Origin: JAPHTQ01 sp050287105
Lineage (GTDB): Bacteria; Pseudomonadota; Gammaproteobacteria; Thiohalomonadales; Thiohalomonadaceae
Direction: 5' to 3'
DNA length: 64,000 bases
Assembly (NCBI GenBank): GCA_050287105.1
Contig: JBNKBG010000001.1
Location: forward strand, 1-64,000
Shown here: positions 16,103 to 25,134 of the stretch, in pieces
How the letters are laid out: every line of letters begins with the position of its first letter
Numbering within the stretch: the first letter of the stretch is position 1
Notes under the pieces: generated by a model
Told to the model about the DNA's origin: nothing
The model's database searches: none
What the model saw: the letters and a program-made list of their open reading frames with translations, nothing else
Program-made: the position numbers and the translations under genes

Positions 16103-18808
16103 TTAGGCAACTTTCCCATGACATTGTTTGTATTTTTTACCAGAACCACATGGGCAAGGTTCATTCCGTCCTACTTTCTTACCGTCTCTAACAAATGGCT
16201 GCGCCACATCACCAGCACTATCATCTTCTTCGTCGGGTGAGAAGGTATTAATTTCATCATGCTCATACTGCATATCAATATTACTGCGACGCTGCTGTTC
16301 AACTGCCGCGACATCTTCTTCAGCTTTCACCTCAACTTTTGAAATAATCTTGATGACATCATATTTTATGCGGTCAAGAAGTTGCGTAAATAGTTCGAAT
16401 GCCTCTCGTTTATACTCCTGCTTAGGGTTCTTTTGCGCATAGCCACGCAGATGTATTCCCTGCCTGAGATAGTCCATTGCGGCAAGATGCTCTTTCCAAA
16501 GCGTGTCAAGAACCTGAAGCATTATGGCCTTTTCAAAGTGTCGAATGACATCGCTACCCGCCTGCTGCTCCTTATTTGCATATAGCGTTTTCATTTCTTC
16601 AAGAACCCGATCTCGCAGAGACTCTTCATGTAATGATTCATCAGATTCAAGCCAACCACGAATATCCATTTTCGCCGAAAAATCATCGTCAAGACGAGTT
16701 TCCAGCCCTGCAACATCCCATTGTTCTTCAATGCTCTGTGGTGGAATATATTCGTCAATTACTGCATTGATCACATCTTCACGAATGGTTTGAATTGTTC
16801 CCGATATATCCACCTGGGACATCAAATCAGTGCGTTGCTCATAAATAACCTTACGCTGATCATTTGCAACGTCGTCATATTCAAGCAGATTCTTTCGTAT
16901 ATCAAAGTTATGTCCCTCAACCTTGCGCTGGGCATTTTCAATTGCACGGGATACCCATGGATGCTCGATAGCTTCGCCTTCTTGCATGCCCAGTCTTTGC
17001 ATAATGGAAGAGACTCTATCAGATGCAAAAATGCGCATCAGGTTGTCTTCCAGGGAAAGATAGAATCGACTTGATCCAGGGTCTCCCTGGCGACCAGAGC
17101 GCCCACGTAATTGATTATCTATACGGCGCGATTCATGACGCTCAGTACCAATAATATGCAGACCACCTGCATCAATTACTTTCTGATGCCGTATATTCCA
17201 GTCGACCTTTTCTGCTTCAATAGTCGCGTCCGATGCATTTTCACCCAATGCAGCTAGTGCAGCGTCAGGGTTACCTCCAAGTACGATATCAGTACCACGT
17301 CCGGCCATGTTGGTTGCGATAGTTACCGCGCCAGGGCTGCCAGCCTGAGCAACAATTTCGGCTTCACGCTCATGTTGTTTGGCATTCAGTACTTCGTGTT
17401 TGATGCCATTCTTTTTCAGTAGTTCTGACAGATATTCAGATATCTCAATTGATGTGGTACCTACTAAAGTCGGTTGCCCGCGTTTATTACAATCCCTGAT
17501 GTCTTCAACGATGGCATCAAATTTTTCCTTCGCCGAAAGATAAATCAGGTCACCCATATCATTGCGAATCATCGGCCGGTGAGTTGGAATGACCAGAACT
17601 TCGAGATTATAGATTTGCTGGAACTCGTAGGCCTCTGTATCCGCAGTACCTGTCATACCAGACAGTTTGTTGTACAAGCGAAAATAGTTTTGAAAGGTAA
17701 TTGAGGCCAGGGTTTGGTTCTCACTCTCTATCTTAACGCCCTCTTTCGCCTCTATCGCCTGATGCAATCCATCGGACCAGCGTCGCCCAGCCATTGTACG
17801 ACCAGTAAATTCATCAACTATGACGATCTGTCCATTACTAACGATATAATCCACATCTTTGTGGAACAATACATGAGCACGTAGCGCCGCATTAACATGG
17901 TGCATGAGATTGATATTCGCGGCGTCATATAGTGATTCGCCGTCAGAAAGCAACTTCTCTTGCATCAGCAAATTTTCAATACGCTCGTGCCCATCTTCGG
18001 TGAGATGCACTTGTTTGGATTTTTCATCCACAGTGTAGTCGCCTGGTCCATCCTCTTCTTCGACCTTCTTCAGTCTGGGAACCAGCTTATTGATACTGAC
18101 GTATAGATTTGAACTGTCTTCTGCCTGACCCGAGATAATAAGCGGCGTTCTTGCCTCGTCGATCAGGATAGAGTCAACTTCGTCGACTATTGCATAGTTC
18201 AGTTCACGCTGCGCCTTATCCTCAAGGCTAAATGCCATATTGTCACGCAGATAATCAAAACCAAATTCGTTATTCGTGCCATAGACAATGTCACAGCTAT
18301 AAGCGTGTTGACGCTCTTCCTGTCCAATACCATTGACGATTACGCCTGTCGTCATTCCAAGGAAGGTATATAAGCGCCCCATCCATTCCGCATCCCGGCG
18401 TGCAAGATAGTCATTCACTGTAATTACGTGCACACCTTTACCCGATAGCGCATTCAGATACGCGGGCAGCGTTGCCATCAGGGTTTTACCTTCACCGGTA
18501 CGCATTTCGGCGATTTTTCCGTTATGTAGTGCCATGCCACCGATCATCTGCACATCGTAGTGGCGCATACCAAATACGCGCTTGCTTGCCTCGCGCACAA
18601 CCGCAAATGCTTCCGGTAATAGGGAGTCGAGTGTATCGCCCTGTTGCAGTCGTTTCTTGAATTCGACGGTCTTGGCCTGCAAAGCAGAATTATTTAGCGA
18701 CTCATACTCCGGTTCCAGTGCATTAATTGAGTCAACCGTCTTACGCATGCGCTTAACTGCACGATCATTACGGCTGCCGAAAATATTGCTGAAAATTTTG
18801 CTAATCAT
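16103..18808 (-). CDS. secA: Preprotein translocase ATPase SecA
   Basis: 901 residues, full length (E. coli 901). SecA drives unfolded preproteins through SecYEG. Visible: MRTGEGKTLMATLPAYLNAL (Walker A in the first nucleotide-binding fold), VHVITVNDYLARRDAEWM, YAIVDEVDSILIDEARTPLI (DEVD Walker B), the preprotein cross-linking domain, TNMAGRGTDIVLGG and GTERHESRRIDNQLRGRSGR in the second fold, and at the very C-terminus the SecB-binding zinc motif CPCGSGKKYKQCHG. No secM-like gene precedes it; a CapA-like lipoprotein gene lies 61 bp upstream instead. Confidence 0.98.
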   Translation of the reverse strand: MISKIFSNIFGSRNDRAVKRMRKTVDSINALEPEYESLNNSALQAKTVEFKKRLQQGDTLDSLLPEAFAVVREASKRVFGMRHYDVQMIGGMALHNGKIAEMRTGEGKTLMATLPAYLNALSGKGVHVITVNDYLARRDAEWMGRLYTFLGMTTGVIVNGIGQEERQHAYSCDIVYGTNNEFGFDYLRDNMAFSLEDKAQRELNYAIVDEVDSILIDEARTPLIISGQAEDSSNLYVSINKLVPRLKKVEEEDGPGDYTVDEKSKQVHLTEDGHERIENLLMQEKLLSDGESLYDAANINLMHHVNAALRAHVLFHKDVDYIVSNGQIVIVDEFTGRTMAGRRWSDGLHQAIEAKEGVKIESENQTLASITFQNYFRLYNKLSGMTGTADTEAYEFQQIYNLEVLVIPTHRPMIRNDMGDLIYLSAKEKFDAIVEDIRDCNKRGQPTLVGTTSIEISEYLSELLKKNGIKHEVLNAKQHEREAEIVAQAGSPGAVTIATNMAGRGTDIVLGGNPDAALAALGENASDATIEAEKVDWNIRHQKVIDAGGLHIIGTERHESRRIDNQLRGRSGRQGDPGSSRFYLSLEDNLMRIFASDRVSSIMQRLGMQEGEAIEHPWVSRAIENAQRKVEGHNFDIRKNLLEYDDVANDQRKVIYEQRTDLMSQVDISGTIQTIREDVINAVIDEYIPPQSIEEQWDVAGLETRLDDDFSAKMDIRGWLESDESLHEESLRDRVLEEMKTLYANKEQQAGSDVIRHFEKAIMLQVLDTLWKEHLAAMDYLRQGIHLRGYAQKNPKQEYKREAFELFTQLLDRIKYDVIKIISKVEVKAEEDVAAVEQQRRSNIDMQYEHDEINTFSPDEEDDSAGDVAQPFVRDGKKVGRNEPCPCGSGKKYKQCHGKVA

Positions 18809-18869
18809 CTAATGTCTCATCCCAATACAAAGCATACAATTAAACGGAGTATTGCCTGAAACTGCGCGG

Positions 18870-20078
18870 CTACTCCACCTTGGCGACAGGTGAATAATCA
18901 CCTGTACGCAAGTACTCGGGGGATGATCCAGATGCCAAGGATGGTGAGGAAATACTTATGGTCCCGCGCTGATCGATTAAGAGCGAGGTGTGAGGGAAAT
19001 CTTTCCGCGTTAAATCCGAGATAATATTTGCTGCAGTGTTTTTTTCATCAGGCAGCGTACCAACTTCTCTCTGCTGCTTTGCTGAAACAATCTTTCCGCC
19101 TATGAAACGCCCTGTACTATCCATGTCTGCCAGTAACAGTGGCGCTATACCATTTTCATCGCGGATATTGATACCCCAGTGAGTGGCAAAATTACCCAGA
19201 CTGTAGGCGATCAAGCGTTCCTGATACAGTTCTAGTGCACGCGGCACATGTGGCCCATGGCCAATCACCAGATCAGCTCCCGCCTCCACAGCCATGTGGG
19301 CAAATTCCACTACGTCACCGCGATCCTCGCCATGAAAATATTCATGGGCAAAAGGAATACGCATGCTATCTGCACCCTCAGCACCACCATGGATAGAAAC
19401 GATAACGATGCCATGCTCAGAGGAGAGTTGTTCTATCTGTTTCCTTGCTTTGGCAATATCCAACATATCGTTGGCGCCTTTAAAGGGAGCAAAAGCAATC
19501 ACCGCAACCAGCTGCCCTTTTACCTGCAAAACCGCAATATCACCTTCTCTACCACTATGTCCAATACCGGCTGCGGCAAGAACAGCCATGCTGCTATCAC
19601 GCCCCTGCTCGCCAAAATCACGTGCATGATTGTTAGCAAGACTAAGAACATCAAAACCAGCCAGCTTTAACTGTTCAACAAATCGGCCTGGTGTTCTAAA
19701 CAGATAACAACTGTTGGGCGAAGAACACTGTTTTTCCGGTTCACCGCCATCAAGCAGGGAACCTTCCAGGTTACCAAAAGTGATATCGGCCTGGCGCAGC
19801 TCTTCAGCCATCGCCTGCAATAGACGCACATCATCAGAAGGAAGGTGATCATTAGGGAAATCGTTACCCAGCATAATATCGCCGACCGCAGCCACACGGA
19901 GATTTGGCAACACTTCGGCACGATTATCGGGAACTTCCTGTCTTACCCCATTACTGGAACAGGCAGCAAGAAAGAACGACAGACACAACGCGACACCTCG
20001 TGCCGAGTAGTGTCGACCCGAGTGGCTTCTGTTATGTTTTGCCGTAAAACCGCTCTTCATGGATGACATACTGCTCAC
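18870..20078 (-). CDS. CapA/PgsA-like metallophosphatase-fold lipoprotein
   Basis: 402 residues. After a basic N-terminus there is a hydrophobic stretch and lipobox ending FFLAACSS (cysteine about residue 40), so it is probably an outer- or inner-membrane lipoprotein facing the periplasm. The rest is a CapA domain with metal-binding motifs: VAAVGDIMLGN, FGNLEGSL, SLANNHARDFG, VSIHGGAE and LVIGHGPHVPRALE. CapA proteins take part in poly-gamma-glutamate capsule synthesis in Bacillus, but no pgs partner genes are here, so that function should not be assumed. It sits between secA and an M23 peptidase gene, an unusual place; a wall-related hydrolase role is possible. Confidence 0.85.
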   Translation of the reverse strand: MSSMSSMKSGFTAKHNRSHSGRHYSARGVALCLSFFLAACSSNGVRQEVPDNRAEVLPNLRVAAVGDIMLGNDFPNDHLPSDDVRLLQAMAEELRQADITFGNLEGSLLDGGEPEKQCSSPNSCYLFRTPGRFVEQLKLAGFDVLSLANNHARDFGEQGRDSSMAVLAAAGIGHSGREGDIAVLQVKGQLVAVIAFAPFKGANDMLDIAKARKQIEQLSSEHGIVIVSIHGGAEGADSMRIPFAHEYFHGEDRGDVVEFAHMAVEAGADLVIGHGPHVPRALELYQERLIAYSLGNFATHWGINIRDENGIAPLLLADMDSTGRFIGGKIVSAKQQREVGTLPDEKNTAANIISDLTRKDFPHTSLLIDQRGTISISSPSLASGSSPEYLRTGDYSPVAKVE

Positions 20079-20100
20079 CTACCCGCTGCAATACACGGGC

Positions 20101-20137
20101 TTATTAAACGACAAAGCCGCATCCAATGAGACGCGGC
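20101..20137 (-). terminator. Rho-independent terminator after the M23 peptidase gene
   Basis: On the minus strand GCCGC pairs with GCGGC (20133-20137 and 20116-20120) with further inner pairs, and a TTTGTCGTTTAATAA stretch follows. It separates the M23 gene (stop 20189) from the CapA-like gene that starts at 20078. Confidence 0.65.
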
Positions 20138-20188
20138 CTGTATTCCCCCTCAAAGGGAGCTGTGGCTGACTGACCTGCATTTGCTCGG

Positions 20189-21118
20189 TCAGTTAGAAGC
20201 GTATATGTACTTGCCCGGGTCAACCGTCCTGCCATTTACCCAAACTTCAAAATGCACGTGAGGCCCAGTGGAACGTCCGGTTGACCCCATCTTGGCAATC
20301 AGTTGACCTTTCTTAATCGTGTCACCCACCTTAATCAAGGTCTCCTTGCAATGACCATAGCGGGTCACATAGCCGTTACCATGATTAATCTCGACCAGAT
20401 TACCGTAGCCATAACGCTTGCCTGACCAGGTTACAACGCCAGCGGCAACCGCGAGAATATCGCTACCATCTTTACCGGCCAGATCGACACCCTTGTGGAA
20501 TTCCGGTTTGCCGGTGAAGGGATCGTTACGGGTACCATAGCTGGAGGAGAGCCAACCTTTGGTAATGGGTCTGCCAGCCGGGAGAACCTCAGCCTGCAGA
20601 TTACGGTTCATAATCATTGATTCCAATACGCTCAACTGCTTATCACGGTCATCAAGCTGTTTGCTGAGTTCATTGAGTTGGGACATAAAATCTGCAACCT
20701 GAATGGTGCTGACTGCGGCACTGGCTTCTTCCGGACCACCTTGTGCCGGTGGCGTGGAAAAATCGAACTCGCCACTATCCAGACCGGCACTACGGGTCAA
20801 ACGCTGCCCCAGTGCATCCAGGCGGATAACATGCGCCTGCATCTTGCCAAGGCGCAGAGTCAGGGCATTCAGATTTTCATCAGCAACGCGCTTTGCATCC
20901 ACAATATCTGCACGCTGTTTATCCAGCTCTGCATTAACGGCTTCTGCCAGAGCGAGTGGATCAAGAGGGGCATCATCACGACCGAGCTGATATCCGCCAT
21001 AAAGCGCCAGTGCAGGCAAAGCAAGGAACACCACCGCGGCGATCGCCATGATCTTGCCTCTATCGAGACTAAGGCAGCCGGAACCGCCAAGACGTTTGGA
21101 TACCAGTAGTACGTTCAT
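20189..21118 (-). CDS. M23 family (LytM-type) metallopeptidase
   Basis: 309 residues. A short cytoplasmic tail and one membrane segment (about 24-44, MAIAAVVFLALPALALYGGY) are followed by a helical, probably coiled-coil stalk (about 55-180) and a C-terminal LytM domain (about 200-305). Zinc ligands are intact: FHKGVDLAG (H and D) and GPHVHFEVW, with YGNLVEINHGNGYVTRYGH between. It should be a periplasmic peptidoglycan endopeptidase anchored in the inner membrane; unlike EnvC or NlpD it keeps the catalytic residues. Such a gene next to lpxC/secA is also seen in pseudomonads. Divergent from the dciA-like gene. Confidence 0.93.
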   Translation of the reverse strand: MNVLLVSKRLGGSGCLSLDRGKIMAIAAVVFLALPALALYGGYQLGRDDAPLDPLALAEAVNAELDKQRADIVDAKRVADENLNALTLRLGKMQAHVIRLDALGQRLTRSAGLDSGEFDFSTPPAQGGPEEASAAVSTIQVADFMSQLNELSKQLDDRDKQLSVLESMIMNRNLQAEVLPAGRPITKGWLSSSYGTRNDPFTGKPEFHKGVDLAGKDGSDILAVAAGVVTWSGKRYGYGNLVEINHGNGYVTRYGHCKETLIKVGDTIKKGQLIAKMGSTGRSTGPHVHFEVWVNGRTVDPGKYIYASN

Positions 21119-21172
21119 TTATACTTTGCCTATAATTTTGTTTTGTATAACAAGAGTTTGTATCATAGCGAG

Positions 21173-21640
21173 ATGCAAATCAACAAACCACGCACATTCC
21201 CTGAACTGCTCGCCGATCAGGATAATCCTCAACTGAACGGCTTGGTACGTCGTGGCCGGCATCTCCATGGACTGCGTGTCCTGCTCGGCGAATTACTGGG
21301 AGGGGAACTATCAACACACTGCCAACTGGCAAACATCAAGGGCAACACCCTCGTCCTGGCTGCCAGCTCAACCGCCTGGGCAACCCGCGTGCGTTACCAG
21401 ACTCCCCAACTACTACAAAAAATCAGACTGGATGAGCGCTTCAGCGGTATCGGCAATATCCATGTTCGGATCGTACCGCCTGAATCTCCTACTGACGCTC
21501 CCCGTCATGTTCGACGTGCCACCATGTCGGAAGCAGCATCGTCATGTATCAATCAGTGCGCGGAAGGTATTGATGATCCGCGTCTAAGTTCTGCCCTGAA
21601 ACACCTGGCAAAACAAAAACGGTCAGGTACTACTACCTGA
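21173..21640 (+). CDS. DciA-like (DUF721) protein
   Basis: 155 residues from ATG 21173 (MQINKPRTFPELLADQ); an in-frame TTG at 21143 would add ten unlikely residues. The central DUF721 domain reads LVRRGRHLHGLRVLLGELLG, then HCQLANIKGNTLVLAASSTA and WATRVRYQTPQLLQKI, followed by a variable tail. DUF721/DciA proteins load the replicative helicase DnaB in bacteria without DnaC. It is the only plus-strand gene in 13.5-41.7 kb. Its last 22 bases form half of the lpxC terminator. Confidence 0.85.
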   Translation: MQINKPRTFPELLADQDNPQLNGLVRRGRHLHGLRVLLGELLGGELSTHCQLANIKGNTLVLAASSTAWATRVRYQTPQLLQKIRLDERFSGIGNIHVRIVPPESPTDAPRHVRRATMSEAASSCINQCAEGIDDPRLSSALKHLAKQKRSGTTT

Positions 21641-21644
21641 CCGT
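21619..21644 (-). terminator. lpxC terminator embedded in the end of the dciA-like gene
   Basis: Perfect 11-bp arms ACGGTCAGGTA (21619-21629) and TACCTGACCGT (21634-21644) with a 4-base loop. On the minus strand the hairpin is followed by GTTTTTGTTTT, a strong terminator for lpxC. The hairpin includes the last codons and the TGA of the opposite gene. Confidence 0.85.
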
Positions 21645-21653
21645 CTGAAATTC

Positions 21654-22565
21654 TTAGCTTGCGGCCACCGGCTGCATGTACGAGATAGGCGCCTCTTTCG
21701 GATCCTCGAAGGTCACCAGTTCCCACGCATCCTCATTGGCCAGCAAAGTTCTCAGCAATTGATTGTTCATGGCATGGCCAGACTTATGCCCACTGAAGGC
21801 GCCGATCAGGCTGTGGCCAAGCAAGTAGAGATCGCCGATAGCATCAAGCACCTTGTGCTTAACAAACTCATCCTCGTAGCGCAGACCGTCTTCGTTCAGA
21901 ATCCGGTAATCGTCAACGACGATGGCATTATCCAGACTTCCACCCAATGCAAGATTACGCGCTCTGAGGGACTCCAGTTGACTCATAAAGCCAAAGGTTC
22001 GTGCGCGGCTAACTTCCTTAACAAATGAGATAGTGGAGAAGTCGATCTCCGCCATCTGGCTGCGACAGGTGAAGACAGGATTATCAAAATCGATTGAGAG
22101 TGAGACCTTGAAACCGCTGAAGGGTTCAAACTGAACCCACTTGTCACCATCTTCCACCCGTACGGTCTTCTTGATGCGAATAAAGCGCTTGGGTGCATTC
22201 TGCTCCACGATACCAGCGGACTGGATCAGGAACACAAACGGACCGGCACTGCCATCCATGATGGGCACTTCAGCGGCACTTAAATCAACATAGGCATTGT
22301 CGATACCGAGGCCAGCCATCGCGGATAGCAGATGCTCAACCGTAGAGATGCGAACATCGCCATCTGCCAACGTTGAGGAGAGAGTTGTTTCGCCAACGTT
22401 TTCCGCCTTGGCAATAACCTCGACCACCGGCTCCAGATCAATACGACGGAAGATAATCCCGGCATCAACAGGCGCAGGGCGCAGGGTCAAATAGACCTTT
22501 TCACCAGTGTGCAGACCAACACCGGTCGCACGAATAACGTTTTTAAGTGTTCTTTGGCGAATCAT
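21654..22565 (-). CDS. lpxC: UDP-3-O-acyl-N-acetylglucosamine deacetylase LpxC
   Basis: 303 residues, family length. LpxC is the zinc deacetylase that commits to lipid A synthesis. Visible landmarks: MIRQRTLKNVIRATGVGLHT, STVEHLLSAMAGLGIDNAYV (zinc histidine), MDGSAGPF, SFVKEVSRARTFGF (catalytic area), DEFVKHKVLDAIGDLYLLGH (zinc histidine and aspartate) and LIGAFSGHKSGHAMNNQLLR. Stands last in the dcw cluster, 127 bp after ftsZ, with a possible own promoter. In E. coli the C-terminus controls FtsH-dependent turnover; here it ends MQPVAAS, with a hydrophobic tail of similar character. Confidence 0.97.
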   Translation of the reverse strand: MIRQRTLKNVIRATGVGLHTGEKVYLTLRPAPVDAGIIFRRIDLEPVVEVIAKAENVGETTLSSTLADGDVRISTVEHLLSAMAGLGIDNAYVDLSAAEVPIMDGSAGPFVFLIQSAGIVEQNAPKRFIRIKKTVRVEDGDKWVQFEPFSGFKVSLSIDFDNPVFTCRSQMAEIDFSTISFVKEVSRARTFGFMSQLESLRARNLALGGSLDNAIVVDDYRILNEDGLRYEDEFVKHKVLDAIGDLYLLGHSLIGAFSGHKSGHAMNNQLLRTLLANEDAWELVTFEDPKEAPISYMQPVAAS

Positions 22566-22629
22566 CGTTCCCTTAAACCCCTGAATTTACTGGCACTCTG
22601 CCCCATTATCGGACGAGAATAGTACCACA

Positions 22630-22664
22630 CAGGGATTATCCCTGCCTAGTGAATGGATTCACAA
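22630..22664 (-). promoter_or_regulatory. Candidate lpxC promoter with palindrome over the -10 box
   Basis: On the minus strand TTGTGA (22664-22659) and GATAAT (22640-22635) are separated by 18 bp, a reasonable sigma-70 promoter about 70 bp before lpxC. The -10 box lies inside a perfect 15-bp palindrome, CAGGGAT-T-ATCCCTG (22630-22644), which looks like a repressor site. Inferred from sequence only. Confidence 0.4.
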
Positions 22665-22692
22665 TTCCTGACATCCCTGCCCGGAGACAGGG

Positions 22693-23832
22693 TTAGTCAG
22701 CCTGACGGCGCAAAAATGCTGGAATATCAAGATATTCCATGCCCTTATCGCCCTGCTTCTGTATGACCTCACTATCTACCGCCTTGTTCCGCAAAACGGT
22801 CGGTCGGTCATAATCCACATCCTGCTTCTGTTTATTAACTACCAATTTGACCGGCTGTTCTGCGACCGACTCCGCACCCCGGCCAAGTCCCGTGGCGACA
22901 ACTGTGACGCGCAACTCATCATGCATCTCTGGGTCAATCACGGTACCCACAACCACAGTTGCGTTGTCAGAGGCGAACCCTTTGATGGTATTACCCACCT
23001 CTTCGAACTCACCGATAGCCATGTCCAGGCCGGCAGTCACATTGACCAGGATGCCGCGTGCGCCGGAAAGGTCCACATCTTCCAGCAGCGGGCTGGCAAC
23101 CGCACTTTCAGCCGCTTCGCGGGCTCGATCCTCACCTGACGCAACGCCGGTTCCCATCATTGCCATACCCATCTCTGACATAACGGTGCGTACGTCGGCA
23201 AAGTCGACGTTAATCAGGCCAGGGCGAGTGATCAATTCTGCAATGCCCTGCACCGCACCAAGAAGCACATTATTGGCAGCCTTAAATGCATCCAGCAGAG
23301 TTACCTGCTTACCCAGTACGGTCAGCAGTTTCTCGTTAGGAATGGTAATCAGCGAATCGACATACTTCTTCAACTCGGCAATCCCATCCTCGGCCGCGCT
23401 CATCCGCTTGTTACCTTCGAAGGGGAATGGCTTGGTCACTACGGCAACGGTAAGGATTCCCATCTCCTTGGCCACCTGGGCAACAATGGGAGCACCACCA
23501 GTGCCGGTACCACCGCCCATGCCCGCAGTAATGAAGACCATGTCCGCACCAGCAAGCGCCTCTTCGATGCGATCCCGATCCTCCATCGCCGCCTGACGGC
23601 CAATATCCGGATTGGCGCCAGCTCCGAGACCCTTGGTGATATGGGTGCCGATCTGGATCAGCGTCTTACTGGACGCACGCTCCAGAGCCTGGGCATCGGT
23701 GTTGGCGCAGATAAAATCGACGCCTTCAATCGATGCGCAGACCATATGCTCGACCGCGTTACCACCGCCGCCGCCAATACCCACGACCTTGATGACCGCG
23801 CTTTGACCTCTACTATCCATCAGTTCAAACAT
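22693..23832 (-). CDS. ftsZ: Cell division GTPase FtsZ
   Basis: 379 residues. FtsZ polymerises into the Z ring at midcell. The tubulin signature GGGTGTGGAPIVAQVAKE is at about residues 105-122, the N-terminal glycine-rich loop is KVVGIGGGGGNAVEHM, the T7 catalytic loop shows as NVDFADVRTVMSEMGMAMMG, and the C-terminal peptide that binds FtsA and ZipA is YLDIPAFLRRQAD. Preceded by ftsA with a 48-bp gap; the RBS GAGG lies just ahead of the ATG. ZapD, encoded at 12.5 kb, is an expected partner. Confidence 0.98.
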   Translation of the reverse strand: MFELMDSRGQSAVIKVVGIGGGGGNAVEHMVCASIEGVDFICANTDAQALERASSKTLIQIGTHITKGLGAGANPDIGRQAAMEDRDRIEEALAGADMVFITAGMGGGTGTGGAPIVAQVAKEMGILTVAVVTKPFPFEGNKRMSAAEDGIAELKKYVDSLITIPNEKLLTVLGKQVTLLDAFKAANNVLLGAVQGIAELITRPGLINVDFADVRTVMSEMGMAMMGTGVASGEDRAREAAESAVASPLLEDVDLSGARGILVNVTAGLDMAIGEFEEVGNTIKGFASDNATVVVGTVIDPEMHDELRVTVVATGLGRGAESVAEQPVKLVVNKQKQDVDYDRPTVLRNKAVDSEVIQKQGDKGMEYLDIPAFLRRQAD

Positions 23833-23880
23833 GCCACACCTCCTCGCTTACCGACGGGTCACCCCGCCAACAAAAGTTAT

Positions 23881-25116
23881 TTAGAAATTACCCTGAAACC
23901 AGCTCTTCATTCGTTGCATCACGCTTTTCATTCCGCCCGCCCCGCCGAGTTCACTCAGCCCCTGGCCGCGATTGTGCTGACCGAACAGCAACAGACCGAC
24001 CCCGGTGGCGTAAATAGGATTGCGTACCACATCGACCAGGCCACTGACCCCCTGCGGTACACCCAGGCGCACCGGCATATGGAAGATCTCCTCGGCCAGA
24101 TCGACAGCGCCCTCCATCTTTGAGGTACCGCCGGTGAGCACGATGCCCGCGGCGCAGATATCCTCGAAGCCGCTACGCCGCAGTTCCGCCTGAACCAGGG
24201 TGAACAGCTCCTCGTATCGGGGCTCAACGACCTCGGCCAGGGTTTGCCGCGCCAGGCGGCGTGGTGGACGCTCGCCTACGCTGGGCACTTCGATGGTCTC
24301 GTCCGCATTGGCCAGCTGAGTCAGGGCACAGGCGTACTTGATCTTGATGTCTTCGGCGTTCTGGGTCGGGGTGCGCATCGCCACGGCGATGTCATTGGTC
24401 ACCTGATCCCCGGCGATAGGAATCACCGCGGTATGACGGATTGCCCCTTCGCTGAACACCGCAATATCGGTGGTACCACCGCCGATATCGACCAGACAGA
24501 CACCCAATTCCTTCTCGTCTTCACTCAACACCGCATAACTGGAAGCCAGTTGTTCCAGAATGATGTCGTCCACATCAAGGCCGCAGCGACGTACACACTT
24601 GATGATGTTCTGGGCCGCGCTGACCGCACCGGTAACCAGATGCACCTTGGCTTCAAGACGCACACCAGACATGCCCACCGGCTCCCGGATCCCTTCCTGA
24701 TTGTCGATAATGAATTCCTGCGGCAGTACGTGCAGGATTTGCTGGTCAGCGGGAATAGCCACAGCGCGCGCCGCATCGATCACCCGATCCACATCACTAT
24801 GAGTCACCTCCTTCTCACGGATGGCGACAATGCCGTGGGAGTTAATGCTCTTGATATGGCTACCGGCGATCCCCGCGTAGACCGAGTGGATTTGGCAACC
24901 CGCCATCAACTCCGCCTCTTCCACCGCACGCTGGATCGACTGCACCGTCGACTCGATATTGACCACCACCCCCTTCTTCAGACCACGCGATGGGTGTGAA
25001 CCGATACCGATGATGTCGACTCCGCTTTCATCATTCATTTCACCGACAATCGCCACCACCTTGGAGGTGCCGATATCGAGGGCGACAATTAATCTCTTTT
25101 CCAGTTTTTTCGACAT
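23881..25116 (-). CDS. ftsA: Cell division protein FtsA
   Basis: 411 residues. FtsA is an actin-like ATPase that tethers FtsZ to the membrane. Blocks: LIVALDIGTSKVVAIVGE (phosphate 1), CLVDIGGGTTDIAVFSEGAI (phosphate 2), AAGIVLTGGTSKMEGAVDLA (adenosine), and the SHS2-like 1C domain around 85-165. The C-terminal amphipathic helix is SVMQRMKSWFQGNF, which should insert into the inner membrane. 18 bp after ftsQ, 48 bp before ftsZ. Confidence 0.97.
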   Translation of the reverse strand: MSKKLEKRLIVALDIGTSKVVAIVGEMNDESGVDIIGIGSHPSRGLKKGVVVNIESTVQSIQRAVEEAELMAGCQIHSVYAGIAGSHIKSINSHGIVAIREKEVTHSDVDRVIDAARAVAIPADQQILHVLPQEFIIDNQEGIREPVGMSGVRLEAKVHLVTGAVSAAQNIIKCVRRCGLDVDDIILEQLASSYAVLSEDEKELGVCLVDIGGGTTDIAVFSEGAIRHTAVIPIAGDQVTNDIAVAMRTPTQNAEDIKIKYACALTQLANADETIEVPSVGERPPRRLARQTLAEVVEPRYEELFTLVQAELRRSGFEDICAAGIVLTGGTSKMEGAVDLAEEIFHMPVRLGVPQGVSGLVDVVRNPIYATGVGLLLFGQHNRGQGLSELGGAGGMKSVMQRMKSWFQGNF

Positions 25117-25134
25117 TTCCTCATTCCCTCCGGG

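Noticed and set aside
22675..22692. CCCTG/CAGGG hairpin after ftsZ as a terminator
   Set aside because: Only five base pairs and no T-run on the minus strand; too weak.
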